Source: Noviherbaspirillum sp.
GTDB taxonomy: Bacteria > Pseudomonadota > Gammaproteobacteria > Burkholderiales > Burkholderiaceae
Assembly (NCBI GenBank): GCA_028292785.1
Contig: JAQGLQ010000292.1
Span: 1 to 5,281, forward strand
DNA: 5,281 nt
Direction of reading: 5' to 3'
Under the pieces are notes generated by a model. The model did no database searches and had not been told where the DNA came from. It saw only the letters and a list, made by a program, of their open reading frames with translations. Shown piece by piece: positions 1 through 4,886 of this stretch. Numbering within the stretch: the stretch's first letter is position 1; every line of letters starts with the position of its first letter. The translations under genes were made by a program, and so were the position numbers.

Positions 1-20
1 CACTGTATAAAATTACAGTG
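1..20. promoter_or_regulatory. LexA-binding site (SOS box)
   Basis: A perfect 7-bp inverted repeat, CACTGTA/TACAGTG, flanks a 6-base A/T spacer. It has the CTG-N10-CAG core with an all-A/T centre, which is the LexA operator form of E. coli and of many beta- and gammaproteobacteria. LexA bound here would repress an overlapping promoter until RecA-driven cleavage during DNA damage. The site contains TATAAA (6-11) as a possible rightward -10. It also covers a possible leftward -10 at 2-7. The controlled gene could therefore lie left of the window or be the ExoVII operon starting at 249. The match is seen directly; which gene it controls is not. Confidence 0.82.
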
Positions 21-30
21 ATCCGAGCAA
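2..30 (-). promoter_or_regulatory. candidate leftward sigma-70 promoter under the LexA box
   Basis: Read on the - strand, TTGCTC (25-30) lies 17 bases from TACAGT (2-7), and that -10 sits inside the LexA box. This is the layout expected for an SOS-repressed promoter driving a gene beyond the left edge. Both hexamers match the consensus at four of six positions, so the call is weak on its own. The overlap with the operator is what makes it worth recording. Confidence 0.3.
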
Positions 31-55
31 GGACTTCGTACAAAGACCCAATGAG

Positions 56-90
56 TTGTCCACAGAAAATGGTGGCAACCTTGTGGACAA
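56..90. repeat. 9-bp inverted repeat with DnaA-box-like arms
   Basis: TTGTCCACA (56-64) and its exact reverse complement TGTGGACAA (82-90) are separated by 17 bases. Each arm differs from the DnaA box TTATCCACA by a single base (G for A at position 3). The arms face each other and their centres are 26 bp apart. It may be an operator for an unidentified dimeric regulator, a DnaA-responsive site, or part of a mobile-element origin. There is no AT-rich unwinding region or iteron array here to support an origin. Confidence 0.5.
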
Positions 91-180
91 GGCGTTCACA
101 ACTTCATAGGTCGATGATTTACAAGACAGTATTTCAGCTGAATGCGCGGGCAACAACGAATCCTTCTTGACCCGGATAAG

Positions 181-210
181 TTGGCAGATTTGTCGTTGCG
201 GAGATACTAT
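181..210 (+). promoter_or_regulatory. candidate promoter of the xseA-xseB operon
   Basis: TTGGCA (181-186) and TACTAT (205-210) are separated by 18 bases and match the sigma-70 -35 and -10 at five and four of six positions. A transcript would begin near 217, leaving about 30 nt before the ATG at 249. If this is the main promoter, the LexA box at 1-20 is too far upstream to repress it simply. Called from hexamers only. Confidence 0.35.
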
Positions 211-248
211 GCAGCAATTCAAACCGTCGTCCGGCCGTCGAGCCTCGT

Positions 249-1988
249 ATGTCTGTCACTTATCTCACTGTCTCCGCACAGGAAAAAGACATGGCGATTG
301 CGCTAGGCGCCATGCAGGAACCTGCTTCTGGCCGGCTATTCGTGCCGCGCGATCTGCCCGTGATACGGTTCCAGGCCTGGCTGCCCCGACCCGGGGTAGG
401 CACTGCCCTCGCGCCCCGCGAACAACCGGGCATGTCACTCAGCGCACTGCTCACCCACTGCGGCGCCGTCATCAAATCCGCCTTTCCTGAGCCGGTCTGG
501 GTGCGCATTGAAATCAGCCAGATGAAATCCAGTAGCGGCCACCTGTATATGGGGGCGATCGAACGCGGCGAAACCGATGGCAAGGAACTGGCCAAGACGA
601 CTGCAATGATCTGGAGCAGCAACGTCACGAAGCTCGTGAGCAAATTTACCGCGGGGACCGGAATGGAACTCGCGCCCGGAATCCAGGTGCTCGTGCAAGT
701 CAAGCCCGAGTTCAGGGCCCAGTACGGGATGGGCCTGCAGATCATCGACATCGATCCGAGCTACACCTTGGGCAACCTCGATGCGCGCCTCAAACGGATT
801 CGGACGGCGCTCGAAGAAAGCGGCGACGCGAACCGGAATAGGAGCCTGCCGCCCCCGGATGACTTCTTCCATGTCGGCGTGATCAGTCCGGCCGGCGCCG
901 CCGGCCTGGATGATTTTCAGGCGGGCGCGAACCTGCTCGCCGCGGCGGGGCTGTGCAAGTTCACCTATTTCGAGGCCGTGTTCCAGGGCGAACGGACCAG
1001 GGAATCGATGAAGCAGGCCATGGTGGAGGCGCATCATGCACACGAGGCGGCGCCTTTTGATGCGCTGGCGATCATCCGCGGCGGCGGCGCTGCAGCGGAC
1101 CTGCACTGGCTCGATGAATACCTGATCGCGCGGATGGTGTGCCGGTTTCACTGTCCCGTCTTCACCGGGATCGGGCATGAGCGCGACAAGTCGATTCTCG
1201 ACGAGTATGCCAACCGGGCATTTGGCACGCCGTCGAAGGTGATTGCGCACATCAAGGAAACCATCGCAAGGAAGGCGGCGCAGGGATACGAAGACTGGAC
1301 GTTCATCTCGCAAGCCGCGGGCGCCAGGCTGACTGCATCGGATGGAAGAATAGATCTGTGCAAGGCTGAAATCGACACCGGCATCGACAGGAAGCTTGCC
1401 CGGGCTGAATTCAATGCCGACAAGGCCTATGCGAATATCAAGAGCGCTGCCGCTGCATCGCTGCAGGACGCGCAGGCCAAGGCAGACTTTTTCAACGGCG
1501 CCATCACAATGGCCGCAAGGGCGGCGCTCGAGCTAGCCCATGAGAATGTGGGGCACCGGATGGACAGCATCAGGGACCGTGCCGCTGCGGCGCTGAATGC
1601 GGCTGCCGTGAATACCGACAACAGCTTTTCGTCGATCACCTTGGCGGCCCGGCGCAGCATCGATGGCGTTGACGAGCACCTGGACGGCCAGTTGCAGAGC
1701 ATCCTTGGCAGCGCTGCGAATGCCGTCCACGCCACAGAAAATGAAGTAGACAGGGATTTCGCGGACGTACGCTACCATGCGCGCAAGACAATTCACGAAG
1801 CCGAAAACACGGCGAAAGATTTGATGTCCGGCATCCTGGCGCACGGCGTCGAGCCTACGCTCAAACGCGGGTTCGCCATCGTGCGCAATGCGCAGGGACC
1901 GGTATCCACCAAGGCTGCGGCTGCAAGCAGCACTGGACTCGAGGTCGTCTTCCGGGACGGAACAATGAAGATCATGAAAGGGGAATAA
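249..1988 (+). CDS. xseA: exodeoxyribonuclease VII large subunit, accessory type with N-terminal DUF5710-like domain
   Basis: Catalytic subunit of ExoVII, which with XseB trims single-stranded DNA from both ends into oligonucleotides in the cytoplasm. Domains in order: residues 3-47 match DUF5710 (YLTVSAQEKDMAIALGA, then RLFVP and FQAWLP); about 62-175 is the OB-fold ssDNA-binding domain (WVRIEIS, SSGHLY); about 205-330 is the nuclease core with GVISPAGAA (210-218), IIRGGG (275-280), GHERD (309-313) and FGTPS (325-329). About 334-530 is an Ala-rich helical repeat region. The C-terminal PTLKRGFAIV (536-545) is the standard XseA tail. D221 or D222, R277, H310 and D313 appear to match the essential residues of E. 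coli XseA. At 579 aa it is well above the E. coli length of about 456. The frame is open back to a TAA at 177-179, with no earlier ATG, GTG or TTG. ATG 249 has no clear Shine-Dalgarno, but the DUF5710 match requires it. The fusion and divergence suggest a second, accessory copy. Confidence 0.93.
   Translation: MSVTYLTVSAQEKDMAIALGAMQEPASGRLFVPRDLPVIRFQAWLPRPGVGTALAPREQPGMSLSALLTHCGAVIKSAFPEPVWVRIEISQMKSSSGHLYMGAIERGETDGKELAKTTAMIWSSNVTKLVSKFTAGTGMELAPGIQVLVQVKPEFRAQYGMGLQIIDIDPSYTLGNLDARLKRIRTALEESGDANRNRSLPPPDDFFHVGVISPAGAAGLDDFQAGANLLAAAGLCKFTYFEAVFQGERTRESMKQAMVEAHHAHEAAPFDALAIIRGGGAAADLHWLDEYLIARMVCRFHCPVFTGIGHERDKSILDEYANRAFGTPSKVIAHIKETIARKAAQGYEDWTFISQAAGARLTASDGRIDLCKAEIDTGIDRKLARAEFNADKAYANIKSAAAASLQDAQAKADFFNGAITMAARAALELAHENVGHRMDSIRDRAAAALNAAAVNTDNSFSSITLAARRSIDGVDEHLDGQLQSILGSAANAVHATENEVDRDFADVRYHARKTIHEAENTAKDLMSGILAHGVEPTLKRGFAIVRNAQGPVSTKAAAASSTGLEVVFRDGTMKIMKGE
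1248..1838 (+). repeat. nine tandem 22-residue coiled-coil units within XseA
   Basis: Residues 334-530 fall into consecutive 22-residue units starting at 334, 356, 378, 400, 422, 444, 466, 488 and 510; the last is 21 long. Most units share a small residue or Ala at position 2, Leu/Ile/Val at 6, Ala at 9, Asp at 14, an aromatic or large hydrophobic at 17, and Ile/Val at 20. Twenty-two residues equal two hendecads, so the pattern predicts a long, regular coiled-coil helix. The DNA is too diverged to show as a nucleotide repeat. In E. coli ExoVII the corresponding helical arm carries many XseB subunits, so each unit may be a docking site; that is inference. Confidence 0.7.
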
Positions 1989-1990
1989 AA

Positions 1991-2200
1991 ATGACTGATG
2001 CGGAAGCAGGATTCAACGCCGCCTACAAGACACTGCAAACCAATGCGGAGAAGCTGCGCAAGCAGGAAGACCTTGACATCGACAGCCTGGTGCCGATCGT
2101 CGAGCAGAGTGCCGCTGCATACCGTATCTGCAAGGACCGGATCGCCGCTGTCCGCCTGGCGCTGCAGGAGCATCTCAAGGAAGACGCCAGCACCTTGTAA
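1991..2200 (+). CDS. xseB: exodeoxyribonuclease VII small subunit
   Basis: The 69-residue product is the usual size for XseB. It follows the family's two-helix pattern: F8-x-x-A-Y-x-x-L (family F-E-x-A-L-x-x-L), a turn near residues 26-29, then a second helix with VPIVEQSAAAYRICKDRIAA (family LEESLALYEEGxxLxxxCxxxLxxAE). Many XseB subunits bind the helical arm of XseA and are needed for assembly and activity. The gene starts two bases after the xseA stop. AGGGGA (1979-1984) lies 6 nt before its ATG, overlapping the end of xseA, so the two are almost certainly co-transcribed and translationally linked. The sequence is quite diverged from housekeeping XseB, consistent with co-evolution with the unusual large subunit. 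No convincing terminator follows it. Confidence 0.85.
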   Translation: MTDAEAGFNAAYKTLQTNAEKLRKQEDLDIDSLVPIVEQSAAAYRICKDRIAAVRLALQEHLKEDASTL

Positions 2201-2341
2201 TGAAGTCGCCTGTATCGCCTCATGGTCGGTAAGAGGCTGGTGGTGTACGGCGTGATCTGCCACGACACTGGTAAGACGCACTTTCTCCGGTCATATTTTG
2301 GGGCGGCCGCGGCGGAACATCAAAACAGTAATCAGTACCGG

Positions 2342-3166
2342 TCAAGCCCTGACCTTTCTCAGATTGCGGCTTACCTTGCCTATAAAGAGTTGGACCGTCG
2401 TGCCAAACAGCGGCGAGCCAGGGAAAGCAAATGGTCCCCGGATTTCTCCTGCATCGAGATTGACCACACTTCCATGGGAAAGGCGCCATGTGAAAAGCCC
2501 CAGATCGGCGGCGTTGCACCGATGTTTTTCGTCGATAGTCTTGTCAGTGACAAATTCATGCACAAGCATGACAGCTCGCCTGTAACTGAATCGTTCTGCT
2601 TCGCAGATGGCACCAGCACAAGCCGTAAGCAACTGATATCGGAGATCTTTGATTGGCGGGTCGCCGCGCATACGCGAGCCAAGAAGTGCTTGGGCAAGCT
2701 GCTGAACCCGGGTGATGCCATTTGACCGTTCGTTTTCAAGGAGGCGTTCAAGTGCAGCACTCAGCGTTTCTGACACGGTTTCACCGAATGGCTCGTCTGC
2801 CTTGGCTTCCACTGCAACAAGGAACGGGCCGTGAATATCCTGAGCGTGGACAACGAGATCGCTATTGCGAGGCTCCCCGGCAAACTGGTCGAAGCGCAAT
2901 TTTGCCTCTGGCTCAGCCTCCCAGGCATTTATTGGCCCAAAGGCAGGGTGCGCGGAAAATACATTTGCCACTTCTAGCGGGAGCGTGGCCCCGTGTCCCT
3001 CCAGCCAGGCGCGCGCGGCTTCTTTAGCACTTCTTCCGTCGACCCATTGACTGGAACTCTTTGGCCCTGCCAGCCGCTCCCAATCGTCGAGTAATCGGAG
3101 TTCAGTGCGATCTTTAATGATGGGCATATGATCCGTTCTTGGATAGGAATCGGCGCCTGCAGACAC
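2342..3166 (-). CDS. putative PD-(D/E)XK-type nuclease-like protein
   Basis: A 274-residue product, convergent with xseB. Visible landmarks are AGPKSSSQWVDGRSAKEAA (33-51), GEPRNSDLVV (97-106), then D103 followed 17 residues later by E120-A-K122 in VAVEAKADEPFG, then RAVMLVHEFVT (197-207) and a final LFIGKV (260-265). D...E-x-K preceded by strand-forming hydrophobics is the signature of the PD-(D/E)XK phosphodiesterase fold found in restriction and defence nucleases. The overall layout resembles a DUF family of uncharacterised proteins (I think DUF6946, not confirmed). Activity is inferred from the motif only. The 5' codon is GTG at 3166, with GGA 6 nt upstream; ATG 3127 (residue 14) is a reasonable alternative start but has poorer spacing. 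The + strand frames crossing it look like shadows. Confidence 0.68.
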   Translation of the reverse strand: MSAGADSYPRTDHMPIIKDRTELRLLDDWERLAGPKSSSQWVDGRSAKEAARAWLEGHGATLPLEVANVFSAHPAFGPINAWEAEPEAKLRFDQFAGEPRNSDLVVHAQDIHGPFLVAVEAKADEPFGETVSETLSAALERLLENERSNGITRVQQLAQALLGSRMRGDPPIKDLRYQLLTACAGAICEAERFSYRRAVMLVHEFVTDKTIDEKHRCNAADLGLFTWRLSHGSVVNLDAGEIRGPFAFPGSPLFGTTVQLFIGKVSRNLRKVRA

Positions 3167-3169
3167 TAA

Positions 3170-3217
3170 TCGTCCGGCGTGTTTGAGGTGGATATTTTCT
3201 AATATCCTATCGGACGA
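3170..3217. promoter_or_regulatory. nested inverted repeats upstream of the putative nuclease gene
   Basis: An inner perfect dyad, GGATATT/AATATCC (3190-3196 and 3201-3207, 4-base spacer), lies inside an outer dyad, TCGTCCG/CGGACGA (3170-3176 and 3211-3217). Both sit just upstream of the GTG start at 3166 on the - strand, in AT-rich sequence unlike the flanking genes. This is what an operator-promoter region with a dimeric repressor or two bound dimers would look like. No regulator gene is in the window. The inner dyad could also be a small RNA hairpin in the leader. Confidence 0.45.
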
Positions 3218-3280
3218 AATTGGACTTGCGGAGCGCGTTCCGTTCTAAAAATTCGGCGTTGAATTTCTACCCGGGGCAGC

Positions 3281-4270
3281 CTATATGCGGAACTCATGCC
3301 CCCGCTTGCGGCCGTGAGAAACATCAAGAAAAAGTTCTTCCAGCGCAGGCTTGCGCTGGATCAATCCGTGTTCATGAGAATAGCCGGCTAAGGTGTTCAG
3401 TGTATGGCGATTGGCGTCAGTCAAGCCGTACTCCCAAGGGTCGCTTCCGAGAATTTCTTCCTGCTCTTCCCAGCTTTCCCGGTACCATGCCAGTGGAACC
3501 AGCCTTGGATTTTCCATGCGCCGCATGGCGATCGCCTTGGCTTCTTCGAACGCATGGAACATATTGATTGCCACCCATGGATGCTGTTTGTGGAGCTCAT
3601 CGCGGATACCCATGACATGCATGATCGGGAAAATCCCCGTGCGATTGAAATAGGCGATTTCCTCTTCCTTGTAATTCGGGAACAGGCGAGCGACACGCGG
3701 ATCCTTATCGACCAATGGCTTGATCAGATCGGAATGCAGGACCGCATCCAGTTCACCTTCCGCCAACATGGCCTCCACTGACTGCGAATGGTCCAGTCGG
3801 ACCAGTTTGAGATCGGGCGGCGGAGTGAAATCGACATCCTCGTCAAGCTCGGCGTACCATTCGATCGATTTATGAGGAACGCCATATTCATGCTCCAGGA
3901 TGCCGCGCAGCCATAAAATCGCGGTGACCTGAAATGACTTGACGCCGATTTTCTTTCCAATCAGATCTTTCGGGGACCGGATGCCTTTCTGTGTATTGAT
4001 AAAGATGAAACCATGCCGGAAGCGTCTATGCAGGAAGACCGGCAGCGCCTTGATTGGAAAATGGTTGTCGCTTGCAACAATGTATGACGAGCAGGAAACC
4101 TCTGCCATATCGAATTCCTTATTGCGCAGGAATCTCCAGTGCCGGGTGGTGGAGTCCATATTCGTCAGTATCGTCAGGTCAATGCCATCCGGTTTGACGG
4201 TGCCTTCCTTCAGTGCCCGGACGATTTCGTAATCACCACAGGCTAGGGTCAATGGAATTTTCTTGGACAT
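3281..4270 (-). CDS. 4,5-dihydroxyphthalate decarboxylase-like protein (Pht5 family)
   Basis: The 329-residue product matches the Pht5 family along its length. It starts with LTLACGDYE (7-15) and PDGIDL (27-32), then FDMAEVSCSSYI (53-64), HRRFRHGFIFIN (81-92), GKKIGV (105-110), TGIFPIMHVMGIR (211-223) and SDPWEYGL (276-283). The family has a two-lobed periplasmic-binding-protein fold. Its characterised member removes CO2 from 4,5-dihydroxyphthalate to give protocatechuate. There is no signal peptide, so a cytoplasmic enzyme fits better than a transporter component. ATG 4270 has GGAG (4282-4285) 11 nt upstream, a long spacing. No phthalate dioxygenase, dehydrogenase or transporter is intact here, and many family members act on unknown aromatic acids, so the substrate is open. 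A decayed dehydrogenase-like stretch lies just upstream on the same strand. Confidence 0.82.
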   Translation of the reverse strand: MSKKIPLTLACGDYEIVRALKEGTVKPDGIDLTILTNMDSTTRHWRFLRNKEFDMAEVSCSSYIVASDNHFPIKALPVFLHRRFRHGFIFINTQKGIRSPKDLIGKKIGVKSFQVTAILWLRGILEHEYGVPHKSIEWYAELDEDVDFTPPPDLKLVRLDHSQSVEAMLAEGELDAVLHSDLIKPLVDKDPRVARLFPNYKEEEIAYFNRTGIFPIMHVMGIRDELHKQHPWVAINMFHAFEEAKAIAMRRMENPRLVPLAWYRESWEEQEEILGSDPWEYGLTDANRHTLNTLAGYSHEHGLIQRKPALEELFLDVSHGRKRGHEFRI

Positions 4271-4350
4271 GGGGGGTGGTGCTCCAGTCGATTGTAGCTG
4301 AAAGGGTTAAAAACTGAGATATCCGAAATAGCGAAACAAGCAGCGTGGCA

Positions 4351-4368
4351 TGGCGGTCGGTCCCGCCA
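4351..4368 (-). other. small GC-rich hairpin between the dehydrogenase relic and the decarboxylase gene
   Basis: TGGCGG (4351-4356) and CCGCCA (4363-4368) form a perfect 6-bp stem with a 6-base loop. It lies 7 bases past the stop codon of the dehydrogenase-like relic, a place where a terminator could sit. There is no T-run after it on the - strand, so an intrinsic terminator is not supported. Confidence 0.25.
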
Positions 4369-4375
4369 ATATAAC

Positions 4376-4625
4376 TCATCCGGCATCGCCTCCGCAGCCA
4401 GGGATCCGGCCGGTCACTAGGAATGCATCGTCGCTTGCCAAGAAGCCGATTGTTGTCGCCTCCATCATTGATGCGTGAAGCCCCCGTTCGTCTTGCGTTC
4501 TAGTTTGACCGGATGCCTTGTCGATGTGCCCTGGAAAGGCTATTGCGGCCCCGCCTGCGGCGTGCGCCGGATGCAGCCGGAACTGGCGTGTGCCGCTCTC
4601 ATCAGATTGCCGTGGCCTTCCTCGA
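4376..4625 (-). pseudogene. probable remnant of a short-chain dehydrogenase/reductase gene (C-terminal part)
   Basis: Reading the - strand to the TGA at 4376-4378, the last 27 residues include TIGFLASDDAFLVTG and end GGDAG. This closely follows the SDR C-terminus (FLASDDASFVTG...VDGG). Earlier in the same frame, IAFPGHIDKASG resembles the SDR 'N-A-x-x-P-G-x-I-x-T' segment. In another frame further upstream, NLMRAA followed by GCIRR resembles the helix and 'GIRVN' that normally precede it. The distance between PG and FLASD is about 30 residues against roughly 45 usually, the Asp of VDGG is lost, and no single frame contains the whole. Similarity stops near the hairpin at 4633, and the YxxxK and Rossmann parts are absent. 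The best reading is a truncated, frameshifted relic of a gene once upstream of the decarboxylase. Only the C-terminal motif is strong. Confidence 0.42.
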
Positions 4626-4632
4626 AAGGAAA

Positions 4633-4674
4633 CTTCTGAAGGTGAGGGTTCCTGGATCACCTCACCTTCAGAAG
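4633..4674 (-). terminator. perfect 15-bp stem-loop, possible terminator
   Basis: CTTCTGAAGGTGAGG (4633-4647) and its exact reverse complement (4660-4674) enclose a 12-base loop. It is by far the strongest dyad in the window. On the - strand the stem is followed by TTTCCTTT, a broken T-tract that could support termination of the gene ending at 4887. That gene ends more than 200 bp earlier, however, and the stem is long for a rho-independent terminator. The + strand side has no T-run. It also marks the edge of the dehydrogenase remnant, so an inserted palindromic element is an alternative. Confidence 0.45.
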
Positions 4675-4702
4675 GATGCTTTAATGTCTTATTCGAAAAT
4701 AA

Positions 4703-4739
4703 TGTCCGACAAAAGGTGGCTACCCGTTGGACAAAGGTG
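4703..4739. repeat. paired 22-bp-spaced direct repeats with an imperfect dyad
   Basis: GACAAAAGGTG (4708-4718) recurs as GACAAAGGTG (4730-4739), 22 bp apart, about two helical turns. Overlapping them, TGTCCGAC (4703-4710) and GTTGGACA (4726-4733) form an inverted repeat with one mismatch. This could be a regulator site or a remnant of a transposon end. No transposase is visible on either side. Confidence 0.3.
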
Positions 4740-4886
4740 TTGGTGTAAGTAGCGTCATATATCGGTATCGTGGAGCCGTGCGCTAACCCCCAGTCGTTAA
4801 ATGGCTAAGTTTCTTCCACCTGTTACGCAGCGCCTATGGCGCCGGGCAGGACGTGCCGATGGGTGGCTCGCTGCGGCATCAACATC
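4740..4886. other. non-coding stretch at the 3' side of the right-hand gene
   Basis: No convincing gene is seen. The short + strand frames here lack any recognisable motif. A small GCGCC-TAT-GGCGC hairpin (4830-4842) lies 45 bp past the - strand stop at 4887, but no T-run follows it. Together with 4271-4739 this makes a 616-bp gap without an intact gene. Confidence 0.5.

Noticed and set aside
13..222. 69-residue - strand open frame in the leader
   Set aside because: It lacks a convincing ribosome site and any known domain, and it crosses the LexA box region, the DnaA-like repeat and the candidate promoter. It is more likely non-coding.
435..1313. 292-residue - strand open frame opposite xseA
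   Set aside because: It is a long shadow frame in GC-rich coding DNA. The + strand has unmistakable XseA motifs throughout this stretch, while the - strand product is Arg/Pro-rich with no motif.
2303..2310. GCGGCCGC palindrome past the nuclease gene
   Set aside because: It is an isolated 8-bp palindrome (a NotI site) in GC-rich DNA with no T-run, so there is no reason to read a function into it.
2222..2725. 167-residue + strand open frame after xseB, beginning MVGKRLVVYGVICHDTGKTH
   Set aside because: Most of it is antisense to the motif-bearing nuclease-like gene and reads like translated non-coding sequence. Only the first 40 residues lie outside the overlap, and they match no family I know. 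A truncated gene start there cannot be excluded.
3229..3242. CGGAG-CGCG-TTCCG hairpin after the decarboxylase gene as a terminator
   Set aside because: The stem is only 5 bp with a G-T pair, and no T-run follows on the - strand.
4291..4296. TACAAT on the - strand as a -10 for the decarboxylase gene
   Set aside because: No -35 at suitable spacing is visible, and the implied start site would fall on the GGAG ribosome site.
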